From positions 9,606 to 73,605 of the forward strand of contig NZ_JAYTLQ010000028.1 in the NCBI RefSeq assembly GCF_043729335.1: a stretch of DNA of 64,000 bases. Reading direction: 5' to 3'. This document shows, in pieces, positions 55,179 to 63,983 of this stretch. Made by a program: the position numbers and the translations under genes. The first letter of the stretch is position 1. Each line of letters begins with the position of its first letter. The notes under the pieces were generated by a model. That model saw only the letters and a program-made list of their open reading frames with translations, was not told the origin of the DNA and did no database searches. The DNA comes from Crenothrix sp043729335 (GTDB lineage Bacteria; Pseudomonadota; Gammaproteobacteria; Methylococcales; Methylomonadaceae).

Positions 55179-55427
55179 TTATTCAGTGGCTTTGGCAACT
55201 GATGGGGTGGGCGCGCCACCCTCCCCTGCAACATTCTTTTTCGTGCCACTTTTAAAATCGGTTTCATACCAGCCCGCGCCTTTTAGCCTAAAACCCGCTG
55301 CCGAGATTTTTTTAAGCAAATCTGGCTTATTGCACACAGGACATTGCGTTAACGGCTCGGCACTGAGTTTTTGTAAAGCTTCATACGCATGCCCACAAGA
55401 CTGGCATTGGTATTCGTAAATTGGCAT
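55179..55427 (-). CDS. FmdB-family zinc ribbon protein
   Basis: An 82-residue protein that begins MPIYEYQCQSCGHAYEALQK. Two CxxC pairs (CQSC, CPVC) form a zinc ribbon, followed by GAGWYETDFK and a loose tail. The family is small and often sits next to aspS. Its role is not well defined; a regulatory function was proposed for FmdB. Confidence 0.9.
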   Translation of the reverse strand: MPIYEYQCQSCGHAYEALQKLSAEPLTQCPVCNKPDLLKKISAAGFRLKGAGWYETDFKSGTKKNVAGEGGAPTPSVAKATE

Positions 55428-55525
55428 TGATGACTCCTAAAATGAACAGATATAGCGGGCGATAGTTGGTTTTTCAAGTCGCTTCTATAATAATAGGTGC
55501 TATTTTACAGACTTAAACCTCAATC

Positions 55526-56557
55526 ATGAAAACATTAACCATAATCCAGCCAGATGACTGGCATGTACACGTCAGATCGGGCGCAATCTTAAAGGCCGTT
55601 ATCGCGCATACCGCCAGGCAATTCGCACGGGCAATTATTATGCCCAATCTTAAACCTCCAATAACCACCATGGAACAAGCTTTGGCATATCGGGATGAAA
55701 TCTTGCAAGCGGTTCCGGCAGGATTAAACTTTACTCCGTTAATGACCTTGTATTTAACGGCCGCCACAACGCCGGAAGAAATTAAACGCGTGGCGGATTC
55801 TGAGTATGTCCATGCGTTTAAATTGTATCCAGCCGGTGCAACCACTAATTCTGATGCCGGTGTTGCTAATGTAAAAGCCATTTACCCGCTGCTGGAAGCG
55901 CTGGAAAAACACGATGTGCCGTTGTTGCTGCACGGTGAAGTCACCGATGCAGAATGCGATATTTTTGACCGGGAAAAAGTCTTTATCGAGACTTATTTAG
56001 TGGATGTGGTAAAAAACTTCCCCAACTTGCGCATCGTTTTTGAACACGCCACCACACAAGAAGCGGTAGAATTTGTGCAAGCATCATCCAATAAAATTGC
56101 TGCAACCATTACCCCGCAGCACTTACTGTTTAATCGCAATGCCATGCTGGCGGGTAGTATAAGGCCGCATTACTATTGCTTGCCTATCATTAAACGTGAA
56201 AAACACCGTGTTGCATTAGTTGAGGCTGCAACTAGCGGTAACGCAAAATTCTTTTTGGGCACAGACAGTGCCCCGCATTTGTCCCATCTAAAAGAAAACA
56301 GCTGTGGTTGTGCGGGTTGTTATAGCGCCCATGCCGCTATTGAGTTATATGCAGAAGCTTTTGAAACCGAGAACGCTTTGGATAAACTGGAAAGTTTCGC
56401 CAGTTTTAACGGCCCCGATTTCTACCGATTACCCCGCAACACCACAACAATCATCTTAAAACAAGAGCCGTGGCAAGTGCCTGCTACCTACGGCACAGGC
56501 GATTTGTCTATTACGCCGTTAAAAGCCAATGAAATGTTACGCTGGAAAATACAATGA
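55526..56557 (+). CDS. pyrC: Dihydroorotase
   Basis: A 343-residue type II dihydroorotase. The zinc histidines 13 and 15 lie in DDWHVHVRSG. The carboxylated lysine is in YVHAFKLYPAGATTNSD, and PLLLHGEV, FEHATT and FLGTDSAPH supply the remaining ligands. It makes dihydroorotate in pyrimidine synthesis. Divergent from the FmdB-type gene; rnt follows in the same direction after 67 bases. Confidence 0.96.
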   Translation: MKTLTIIQPDDWHVHVRSGAILKAVIAHTARQFARAIIMPNLKPPITTMEQALAYRDEILQAVPAGLNFTPLMTLYLTAATTPEEIKRVADSEYVHAFKLYPAGATTNSDAGVANVKAIYPLLEALEKHDVPLLLHGEVTDAECDIFDREKVFIETYLVDVVKNFPNLRIVFEHATTQEAVEFVQASSNKIAATITPQHLLFNRNAMLAGSIRPHYYCLPIIKREKHRVALVEAATSGNAKFFLGTDSAPHLSHLKENSCGCAGCYSAHAAIELYAEAFETENALDKLESFASFNGPDFYRLPRNTTTIILKQEPWQVPATYGTGDLSITPLKANEMLRWKIQ

Positions 56558-56624
56558 CTTCTGATTACAAAGGCATTACCATAAAGCTCGCCTACCCTTC
56601 GCCACCTTCGCGTTATAACACCCC

Positions 56625-57248
56625 ATGAATTTATCTGCTATTCCTCTAAATAAACGATTTAGAGGCTATCTTCCCGTTGTTGTAGACATTGAAACAGCGG
56701 GCTTTAATCCTAAAAAACATGCGGTTCTGGAAATTTCAGCCATTATTGTCGAATTTAACGATGAAAATGATTTAGAAATTACCGAGCGCCATGCCACGCA
56801 CGTCGTGCCTTTTAAAAATTCAGAATTGGATCCGGCGGCGCTTAAATTTAATGGCATCGATCCTTATCATCCTTTTCGCATGGCGCTGGAAGAAAAAGAA
56901 TCATTGGATCTGCTTTTTAAACCCATAAAAGCAGCGATAAAGCGCAATAATTGTTCAAGGGCGATTCTGGTCGGCCATAATCCGGCCTTTGATATTGCTT
57001 TTTTAAATGCTGCCATACAGCGTGCACAAATCAAACGCAGCCCCTTTCATCCGTTCAGTACCTTTGATACCGCGACATTAGGTGGCTTGGTTTATCAGCA
57101 AACGGTATTGGCGAAGATTGCCGAAGCGGCTGGTCTAAAATGGGATAACGAAAAAGCCCATTCCGCGCTGTATGATGCGGAGATTACGGCGGAATTATTT
57201 TGTATGATGGTGAATCGCTGGCGGGCATTGCAAATTCCGGCTTTTTAA
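56625..57248 (+). CDS. rnt: Ribonuclease T
   Basis: A 207-residue DEDDh exonuclease. ExoI is VVVDIETAGFNPKK (Asp21, Glu23). ExoII is ILVGHNPAFDIAFLN. ExoIII is AHSALYDAEITAELF (His and Asp). The N-terminal LNKRFRGYLPVVVD and overall length match RNase T, which trims tRNA and other stable RNA 3' ends and works as a dimer. Confidence 0.95.
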   Translation: MNLSAIPLNKRFRGYLPVVVDIETAGFNPKKHAVLEISAIIVEFNDENDLEITERHATHVVPFKNSELDPAALKFNGIDPYHPFRMALEEKESLDLLFKPIKAAIKRNNCSRAILVGHNPAFDIAFLNAAIQRAQIKRSPFHPFSTFDTATLGGLVYQQTVLAKIAEAAGLKWDNEKAHSALYDAEITAELFCMMVNRWRALQIPAF

Positions 57249-57282
57249 CAAGTTGTCCACGAAAATTAAAATATATCTTTTA

Positions 57283-57313
57283 AACGAGCGCACACATAGT
57301 CTGCACGCTCGTT
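57283..57313. terminator. Hairpin terminator between rnt and grxD
   Basis: AACGAGCG at 57283-57290 pairs with CGCTCGTT at 57306-57313. On the minus strand the stem is followed by TTTAAAAGATATATTTT, so it best suits grxD. Confidence 0.6.
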
Positions 57314-57325
57314 AACTGCAACTAA

Positions 57326-57646
57326 TTACGCGGCAACCGCACCCACAGACGATAACAATGTAGCTAATTCACCTTTTTTGTACAAATCAATCATGATGTC
57401 GCAGCCACCGACCAGTTTGCCGCCAATATAAAGCTGTGGATATGTTGGCCAGCTTGAGTATTCTTTCAATGCTTCGCGCAACTCAGGGTCTTCAAAGATA
57501 TTAAAATGTGCGTATTCAGCTTTACACGCGCCCAATATTTGCACTGCTTGACCCGAAAAACCACACTGTGGGAAATCCGGTGAACCCTTCATGTATAACA
57601 CGACAGGGTTTGCAAGTTGTTCTTGAATTCTTTCTATAACAGACAT
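57326..57646 (-). CDS. grxD: Monothiol glutaredoxin GrxD
   Basis: A 106-residue glutaredoxin with the single-cysteine site PQCGFSGQAV. YMKGSP near the start, WPTYPQLYIGGKLVGGCDI and the C-terminal helix fit the GrxD/Grx4 family. It binds a [2Fe-2S] cluster with glutathione and passes it on in Fe-S protein maturation. It is convergent with rnt and divergent from argD. Confidence 0.96.
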   Translation of the reverse strand: MSVIERIQEQLANPVVLYMKGSPDFPQCGFSGQAVQILGACKAEYAHFNIFEDPELREALKEYSSWPTYPQLYIGGKLVGGCDIMIDLYKKGELATLLSSVGAVAA

Positions 57647-57831
57647 GTTGTTGGCCTCTTTACCAATTTTTCAAAAATAGATTAAGGTAATTCTATCAAC
57701 TTTAAAGCGCTTTAAGAAGCGAATCTTACAAGCCTGTTCTTGCTTATCAGGGCATTGAAATTTATAATCAACGCTTTTTTTTAAAGCGTAGCCAAAGTTG
57801 GCTACTTATTTCTTCCTTTTGGATCAATGCT

Positions 57832-59013
57832 ATGGCCAGCAACATTATGCCCACTTACGGTCGTTTACCTGTCACCTTTTACAGAGGGGAAGGCGCATGG
57901 TTGTGGGATGAACAAGATAACCGTTATTTAGACGCACTCTCTGGTATTGCAGTGTGCAATTTAGGGCATGCCCATCCTGCCGTTCATGCGGCTATTTGTG
58001 AGCAAAGTAAGCGCTTGTTGCACACTTCAAATATTTACGGTATTGCCGTTCAGGAACAGTTGGCCGACAAGCTGACTGAAAAAAGCGGCATGGATAATGT
58101 GTTTTTTTGCAATTCCGGTGCCGAAGCCAATGAAGCGGCCATTAAGCTGGCGCGTAAATTTGGCCACCAATCAGGTATAGAAAACCCAACTATACTTGTG
58201 ATGGAAAAAAGCTTTCATGGCCGCACTTTAGCTACACTTAGCGCCACTGGCAACGTTAAGATACAACAAGGTTTTGCGCCGTTGGTAGAAGGTTTTATCC
58301 GTGTGCCTTACAACGATATTAACGCGATTGAACTGGCCCTTAATTCCCATAAAAACATCGTAGCGATTTTGGTTGAACCTATTCAAGGCGAGGGCGGGGT
58401 TAATATACCCGCAGCGGATTATCTGACCCGCATACGGGAATTATGCGATCGGCACAACATTTTAATGATGCTCGATGAAATCCAGACCGGCATTGGCCGT
58501 ACCGGAAAATTTTTGGCTTTTCAGCACAATAATATTCTGCCCGATGTATGTACCTTGGCAAAAGCATTAGGCAATGGTGTACCCATTGGCGCCTGTTTAG
58601 CACGTGGCGCAGCGGCGCACGTTTTAACCGCAGGCACACACGGCTCTACTTTTGGTGGCAATCCATTGGCTTGCAGTGCGGCATTGGCTGTCTTAAAAAC
58701 CTTGGAAGATGATAATTTAATCGCCTTGGCCACACAAAAAGGTAATGCCATCTGTTCTAAATTTAAAGACAGCTTGCAAGGCCATGAACACGTTATTGAT
58801 GTACGTAACAAGGGCTTGATGATAGGGATTGAGCTCGACACACCCTGTGCGGAATTAGTAAAGATGGCTTTACATCAGCATTTATTGATTAATGTCACCA
58901 ACGAAAAAACCATACGCTTGCTACCGCCATTAATTATTAACGAAGCACAAATCGATCAACTCGTAGATACGTTATCCATGATTATTACCGAATACACAGC
59001 ACAATTATTATGA
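57832..59013 (+). CDS. argD: Acetylornithine aminotransferase
   Basis: A 393-residue PLP enzyme. GSFGGN-like HGSTFGGNPLACSAALAV, the Asp of LMMLDEIQTGIGRTGKF and the PLP lysine in TLAKALGNGVPIGA are clear. FFCNSGAEANEAAIKLAR binds the cofactor phosphate. It converts N-acetylglutamate semialdehyde to N-acetylornithine (and may act on succinyl-diaminopimelate). Its stop overlaps the argF start in ATGA. Confidence 0.94.
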   Translation: MASNIMPTYGRLPVTFYRGEGAWLWDEQDNRYLDALSGIAVCNLGHAHPAVHAAICEQSKRLLHTSNIYGIAVQEQLADKLTEKSGMDNVFFCNSGAEANEAAIKLARKFGHQSGIENPTILVMEKSFHGRTLATLSATGNVKIQQGFAPLVEGFIRVPYNDINAIELALNSHKNIVAILVEPIQGEGGVNIPAADYLTRIRELCDRHNILMMLDEIQTGIGRTGKFLAFQHNNILPDVCTLAKALGNGVPIGACLARGAAAHVLTAGTHGSTFGGNPLACSAALAVLKTLEDDNLIALATQKGNAICSKFKDSLQGHEHVIDVRNKGLMIGIELDTPCAELVKMALHQHLLINVTNEKTIRLLPPLIINEAQIDQLVDTLSMIITEYTAQLL

Positions 59014-59915
59014 GCAGTCAGCCTAGACATTTTATTAGTTTACTTGATCTGACTAGCGAAGAATTTCGTTTTTTAATTCAAAGAGCCATACAGCTAAAAA
59101 AACACCGTGACCCTGATTATCAGCCGCTGAAAGGCCAGGTTTTGGCGATGATTTTTGAAAAATCATCCACGCGCACACGCATTTCTTTCGAAGCAGGAAT
59201 GAGTCATTTTGGTGGTAGCGCCTTGTTTTTGTCGCCTAGAGATACACAATTGGGACGCGGCGAGCCTCTACAAGATAGTGCCCGGGTGATATCCAGCATG
59301 GTGGACTGCATTATGTTAAGAACCAATGCCCATGAGACCGTCACCACCTTTGCGCAACATTCCAGCGTTCCTGTCATCAATGGTTTAACAGATACACAGC
59401 ACCCTTGTCAGCTGCTTGCCGACATGCAAACCTACTTCGAACACCGGGGTGACATTAAAAATAAAAAGGTGACATGGATTGGTGATGGTAATAACATGTG
59501 TCATTCTTATATTCATGCCGCTATGCTCCTGGATTTTCAGCTCAATATCGCCTGTCCTGAAGGCTACGCACCGGAGCAAGATATCATTGCTGCGGCCGGT
59601 GACCGGATTATGTTTTTTGACTCAGCTTTAGCGGCTGCCCAAAATGCGGACTTAATCGTTACCGACGTTTGGGCTAGCATGGGACAGGAAGAGGAACAAA
59701 GACAACGACAGATAGCTTTTAAAGACTATCAAGTCAATACTGAAACCATGATGGCCGCTAACGACAACGCTTTATTTATGCATTGTTTACCAGCCCATCG
59801 CGGTGAAGAAGTGAGCGCCGATGTTATAGACGGATCGCAAAGCGTTGTCTTCGATGAGGCTGAAAATCGTTTACATGCGCAAAAAGCGCTCCTAGAGTTT
59901 CTTTTGTGCAACTAA
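59010..59915 (+). CDS. argF: Ornithine carbamoyltransferase
   Basis: A 301-residue transcarbamylase. The carbamoyl phosphate loop is SSTRTRISFEAGM. HPCQLLADMQTYFEHRGD is the ornithine-class signature, WIGDGNNMCHSY opens the second domain, and HCLPAHRGEEV carries the HCLP motif with the active cysteine. It makes citrulline. Translationally coupled to argD (4-base overlap). Confidence 0.96.
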   Translation: MSSQPRHFISLLDLTSEEFRFLIQRAIQLKKHRDPDYQPLKGQVLAMIFEKSSTRTRISFEAGMSHFGGSALFLSPRDTQLGRGEPLQDSARVISSMVDCIMLRTNAHETVTTFAQHSSVPVINGLTDTQHPCQLLADMQTYFEHRGDIKNKKVTWIGDGNNMCHSYIHAAMLLDFQLNIACPEGYAPEQDIIAAAGDRIMFFDSALAAAQNADLIVTDVWASMGQEEEQRQRQIAFKDYQVNTETMMAANDNALFMHCLPAHRGEEVSADVIDGSQSVVFDEAENRLHAQKALLEFLLCN

Positions 59916-59950
59916 TAGCAGATACTGAACCCCATATAAATTAATAACAA

Positions 59951-60424
59951 GTGATTCCAGTGAAGAAAATACTCAGTACATTTTTCGTTTTAATACTGAT
60001 TTGTGGCGTAGCTCAGGCTAAACAACATCAACGTGGCCATAGTAAGCATAAAGCAGCCGTCGCCGACCAAGCCCAAACCGTTAATGCCAATGGAGAAGCC
60101 GTAAAAGATCCTAACGCGCCGGTAACTCCTTTGGAGTTTTCCTTAACAAAAGACAAAGAGCTGTTAAACAGAGAACTTACCGAATTGAAGAAGACATCTG
60201 CTAATGCGCAACAAATCAAGAATGAGCGCGATAGCCTTCAAGAGCGCGTAGTTAACGTTGAACGCGATTTGCAACAGTTCAAGCTTGAAAACCAGGCTTT
60301 AAAAGACAGTGCCAACCAAGACTGGTTTTTGTATGGTGGCGGTCTGGCACTAGCCGGTGTGCTTTTGGGCTTTATCATTCCTAAAATAAGCTGGGGACGC
60401 AGAAATACTTGGGGTTCTTTTTAA
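59951..60424 (+). CDS. Membrane-anchored coiled-coil protein (YgiM-tail-like)
   Basis: A 157-residue protein. The start is a GTG, either 59951 or 59960; the latter gives a clean signal sequence (MKKILSTFFVLILICGVAQA). A basic stretch QHQRGHSKHK follows. Residues about 70-125 are a coiled coil (LLNRELTELKKTSANAQQIK). A membrane helix near the end (WFLYGGGLALAGVLLGFIIP) precedes the basic tail SWGRRNTWGSF. This tail resembles that of YgiM/TIGR04211 proteins, but the SH3 domain is missing. Function unknown. Confidence 0.72.
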   Translation: MIPVKKILSTFFVLILICGVAQAKQHQRGHSKHKAAVADQAQTVNANGEAVKDPNAPVTPLEFSLTKDKELLNRELTELKKTSANAQQIKNERDSLQERVVNVERDLQQFKLENQALKDSANQDWFLYGGGLALAGVLLGFIIPKISWGRRNTWGSF

Positions 60425-60496
60425 TTTCAGCACCTCACTTTACTGACCCCGTTCGCAATTTATCGTTAAACGCATCATTCCGCAGGAAATACCCAC

Positions 60497-62194
60497 ATGA
60501 GTCAATCCGGTGACAAAAACACCCGCGCCCATTCTTCTTTAGTTGTTGACGGCATGGAGCGTGCGCCCAGTCGTGCCATGCTGCACGCTGTCGGTTTTAG
60601 CAACGACGATTTTAAAAAGCCACAAATAGGCGTTGCTTCCACCTGGAGTATGGTGACGCCGTGCAATATGCATATTAATAAGCTGGCGGATGCCGCAGCT
60701 GTGGGCGTTAATAACAGCGGCGGAAAAGCGGTGATTTTTAACACCATCACCATAAGCGACGGCATTTCCATGGGTACCGAGGGCATGAAATACTCACTGG
60801 TATCACGCGAGGTTATTGCTGACTCCATTGAGACGGTGGTCGGTTGCCAAGGTTTTGACGGCATTGTTGCTATTGGCGGCTGCGATAAAAATATGCCAGG
60901 CTGTATGATGGCAATTTCACGGTTAAATCGCCCGAGTGTGTTTGTTTATGGTGGCACTATTATGCCGGGCTGTCATAAAGATAAAAAACTGGATGTGGTG
61001 TCGGTGTTTGAGGCGGTTGGTGCCAGAGCCAATAACCAGATTGATGATGCCGAACTTGCGGCAATTGAAAGCAAAGCCATTCCAGGCCCCGGCTCTTGCG
61101 GCGGTATGTACACTGCCAATACCATGGCCTCTGCTATTGAAGCCCTAGGCATGAGCTTGCCAAACAGTTCAGCGCAAGCCGCTATTTCAGATGACAAACG
61201 TCTGGACTGCGAACGCGCCGGTGCTGCGGTATTGGAGTTGCTGAGGAAAGACATTAAGCCCAGCGACATCATGACCAAGCCCGCCTTTGAAAATGCCATT
61301 ACCGTGGTGATTGCTTTAGGCGGCTCCACCAATGCGGTACTGCATTTATTAGCGATGGCCAATGCCGCCAATGTGGATATTACCCTGGATGACTTTACCC
61401 GCATCGGTAAACATGTCCCGTTGGTTGCTGATTTAAAACCTAGCGGTAAATACCAGATGGCGGAACTGATTGAAATTGGCGGCATTCAACCGCTGATGAA
61501 AGTGCTTCTGGACAGCGGTTTATTGTACGGTGATTGCTTAACCGTTACCGGCAAAACTATGGCAGAAAACTTGGCTGGCGTAAATCCGTACCCTGATGGT
61601 CAGGATATAATCCGTTCTTTGGATAACCCGATTAAAAAAGACAGTCATTTAGTTATCTTATATGGCAATCTGGCTTCGGGTGGTGCAGTGGCTAAAATTA
61701 CCGGCAAAGAAGGCTTGGTATTTACTGGCACAGCCAAAGTATTCGATGCCGAAGAACAGGCACTGCAAAGCATTTTGAACGGCGATATAGTTAAAGGCGA
61801 TGTCATCGTTATTCGTTATGAAGGCCCTAAAGGCGGCCCGGGTATGCGCGAGATGCTCTCCCCTACGTCGGCCATTATGGGTAAAGGCTTGGGTAAAGAA
61901 GTGGCGTTGGTTACCGACGGGCGATTTTCCGGTGGTACGCACGGTTTTGTTGTGGGACATATTACCCCTGAGGCTTATGTCGGCGGCGCGTTGGCTATTG
62001 TTGAAAATGGCGATACCATCACGATTGATGCCGAAAAAAATCTGCTAACATTGCATGTTGATGAGCAAACAATAGCTGCTAGACTGGCTAAGTGGCAACA
62101 GCCAGCCCCGCGTTATACCCGTGGCGTATTGGCAAAATATGCCAAGTTAGTCAATTCCGCATCGCTGGGTGCTGTGACTGATAATTTGGATTAA
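60497..62194 (+). CDS. ilvD: Dihydroxy-acid dehydratase
   Basis: A 565-residue enzyme. Cluster and active-site motifs are GGCDKNMPGCMMA, GPGSCGGMYTANTM and the late SGGTHGFVVGHITPEA. The length fits the shorter [2Fe-2S] branch more than the 616-residue E. coli form. It makes the 2-keto acid precursors of valine and isoleucine. Its last ten codons (LGAVTDNLD stop) are duplicated at 63147-63176, see findings. Confidence 0.96.
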   Translation: MSQSGDKNTRAHSSLVVDGMERAPSRAMLHAVGFSNDDFKKPQIGVASTWSMVTPCNMHINKLADAAAVGVNNSGGKAVIFNTITISDGISMGTEGMKYSLVSREVIADSIETVVGCQGFDGIVAIGGCDKNMPGCMMAISRLNRPSVFVYGGTIMPGCHKDKKLDVVSVFEAVGARANNQIDDAELAAIESKAIPGPGSCGGMYTANTMASAIEALGMSLPNSSAQAAISDDKRLDCERAGAAVLELLRKDIKPSDIMTKPAFENAITVVIALGGSTNAVLHLLAMANAANVDITLDDFTRIGKHVPLVADLKPSGKYQMAELIEIGGIQPLMKVLLDSGLLYGDCLTVTGKTMAENLAGVNPYPDGQDIIRSLDNPIKKDSHLVILYGNLASGGAVAKITGKEGLVFTGTAKVFDAEEQALQSILNGDIVKGDVIVIRYEGPKGGPGMREMLSPTSAIMGKGLGKEVALVTDGRFSGGTHGFVVGHITPEAYVGGALAIVENGDTITIDAEKNLLTLHVDEQTIAARLAKWQQPAPRYTRGVLAKYAKLVNSASLGAVTDNLD

Positions 62195-62357
62195 CCAAGA
62201 AAAATTCGCCTGCCCACTTAGAGTTCGGGTATTTACCTCAGAAGGTAAGTACGGATCTTTCCCGTAAACTTAGGGCTTATATAGGCATTTGTACGTATTT
62301 ATTTACAGGGTATTTCTGATAGAATTTAATAATTAAAATTTTTTTGGGGTAATTCTT

Positions 62358-63074
62358 ATGAAAAAGTTCCGTTTAAACCTATCTTTAGCAATCTTTTTCT
62401 TGGGATTACCCATTTCTGGTTATGCTGCGGTTGATCAGTGGGCTTCAACAGTAATCGGTTTTAGTACTCAATACAGTTCAGATAGCTGGTCTGCAAGTCA
62501 AGCTTTAGGCGCGCCCAATAGTCTTACCTATGGCGATCATTCAACAGCTTGGACTCCAAAAACTACAAATGCAGGTTCAGAGTTTTTGACATTGGGTTTT
62601 AAAACGCCCATTATCGCTACCGGTGTAACCATTCGAGAAACATATGGCTCAGGTTTTGTTAGGGCAATTGATGCAATAGACACAAATAACATTGTTCATA
62701 GGGTATGGACGGGGAAAGATACAAGCCTCCCCGATGTTATTAATAATTTTCGTATAAGCTGGCCAGCCACGCGTTATCTTGTAAAAGCGGTAAAGGTAAC
62801 TATTTTTACCAATACCAGCCAAACTGTTTATAAAGAAATAGATGCTGTAAAGTTGCATGGCCTTGAATCACTAAGTGGAACAATCTCTCCCCGTCTTAAA
62901 CATAAAGCAGAATTGGTTTGTACTAATACCAAGACTGGCCAATCGACAAAAGTCACTATCAAAGGCAGTAGTTTGACCGCGCCTGTCAGTTATTGGAATT
63001 GCGAAAATGCAGGGTTAAAATTCAAAGCCGGCGACAAGGTAAAAATTGAGATTACCGGTGTAATAGCTCCTTGA
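62358..63074 (+). CDS. Secreted protein, discoidin-like fold possible
   Basis: A 238-residue protein with a signal peptide (MKKFRLNLSLAIFFLGLPIS, cleavage after YAA). The mature N-terminal half, QALGAPNSLTYGDHSTAW and FLTLGFKTPIIATGVTIRE, is like the galactose-binding/discoidin folds seen in secreted proteins. The C-terminal half has two cysteines (AELVCTNTKTGQ, YWNCENAG) and a Lys-rich end. TTTTTTGGGG precedes the start, similar to the SD of the paralogs at 21.5 and 22.5 kb. The gene sits between ilvD and a copied ilvD tail. Function unknown. Confidence 0.7.
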   Translation: MKKFRLNLSLAIFFLGLPISGYAAVDQWASTVIGFSTQYSSDSWSASQALGAPNSLTYGDHSTAWTPKTTNAGSEFLTLGFKTPIIATGVTIRETYGSGFVRAIDAIDTNNIVHRVWTGKDTSLPDVINNFRISWPATRYLVKAVKVTIFTNTSQTVYKEIDAVKLHGLESLSGTISPRLKHKAELVCTNTKTGQSTKVTIKGSSLTAPVSYWNCENAGLKFKAGDKVKIEITGVIAP

Positions 63075-63146
63075 AAGGCAATTAAAAATCAACAGTTTAA
63101 TTTGGTATAAAAACGCAGCATCCAACAGACATTTTGAATTATTATG

Positions 63147-63176
63147 TTGGGTGCTGTGACGGATAATTTGGATTGA
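63147..63176 (+). repeat. Duplicated 3' tail of ilvD
   Basis: TGGGTGCTGTGAC(G)GATAATTTGGATT at 63148-63174 matches the last bases of ilvD at 62166-62192 with one mismatch (T to G). In frame it also reads LGAVTDNLD and a stop, with a silent ACT/ACG change and TGA in place of TAA. Confidence 0.85.
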
Positions 63177-63236
63177 ACGTAGAGGCTTTCAAAGAATAAA
63201 TCTCCAGTTTTATGTAATATTATAGTTCGATATATA

Positions 63237-63485
63237 ATGACAGATAAACGCTACGATCAAATCGGCTGGCTCGGCTTCATTCTCATCATTAGTGCCTACT
63301 TATTTATTACTCTAAAATTTCTGGATGTCAGCTCTCCCGTGTACCATCTGTTAAATTTAATCGGCGCTTTATGTATGGTTGCCAATGCAAAACATAAAGA
63401 TGCCAAGCCGCTATTATGGCTAAACATTGTTTGGTCAGTGATTGCAATCATCGGTTTGCTGCAAATTAAATCATTGGCTGCGTAA
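63237..63485 (+). CDS. Small membrane protein, CBU_0592-like
   Basis: An 82-residue protein with two or three helices: GWLGFILIISAYLFITLKFL, LNLIGALCMVANAKH and LLWLNIVWSVIAIIGLL. It resembles the CBU_0592 family of small membrane proteins of unknown function. The SD is weak. The next frame begins 4 bases after its stop, so the two are probably co-transcribed. Confidence 0.75.
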   Translation: MTDKRYDQIGWLGFILIISAYLFITLKFLDVSSPVYHLLNLIGALCMVANAKHKDAKPLLWLNIVWSVIAIIGLLQIKSLAA

Positions 63486-63489
63486 TTTT

Positions 63490-63909
63490 ATGAGTACATT
63501 AAACCCAACTGAAACCGAATGGAATCTGCGAGTCGATCTTGCCGCTGCATTTCATCTTGCAGTAGCTCATAATCTGCATGAAGCCATAGCCAACCATTTT
63601 TCTGCAATGTTGCCAGATGGGCAGCACTTTTTGGTCAACCCCTTTGGTTTGCATTTTTCCGAGATTACCGCTTCCAACCTGATAGTCTGCGACTTCAACG
63701 GCAAAGTGATTCGCGGCGAAGGTGAACCTTCGGCATCGGCGCACCACATTCATGCCCCGATACATCGACTTATTCCCCGCGCCCGTGTGCTTATGCATAC
63801 CCATCAACCTTACGCGACGGCATTAACCATGATTGCTCAAGGCCGTCTTGAATGGGCGCTGCATACGACGTGCCGCTTTTATGGTCGGGTCGCTTACGAT
63901 ACCGGGTAG
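63490..63909 (+). pseudogene. Class II aldolase/adducin family protein, truncated
   Basis: A 139-codon frame from the ATG at 63490. It begins like class II aldolases: RVDLAAAFHLAVAHNLHEAI, then SAMLPDGQHFLVNPFGLHF, the loop EGEPSASAHHIHAPIHRLIP and zinc site VLMHTHQPYATAL. The family is usually about 220-260 residues, with a third zinc histidine further on. Here the frame stops after RFYGRVAYDTG, where a full-length member would go on. Two strong hairpins follow at once, suggesting loss of the 3' part by an insertion or deletion. It may still be a functional short form, but that is less likely. Confidence 0.7.
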
Positions 63910-63983
63910 TCCCTACAAATCAATGCAGGTGTTAATTTGTAGGGATTTTTGACATAGTGCAGTGATAAAAACTGCACTGAAAC
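63910..63983 (+). repeat. Two hairpins at the aldolase break
   Basis: TCCCTACAAAT (63910-63920) pairs with ATTTGTAGGGA (63935-63945), followed by TTTTT like a terminator. Then AGTGCAGT (63956-63963) pairs with ACTGCACT (63971-63978). They begin right after the premature stop of the aldolase frame. They could be the end of an insertion element lying beyond the window. Confidence 0.6.
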
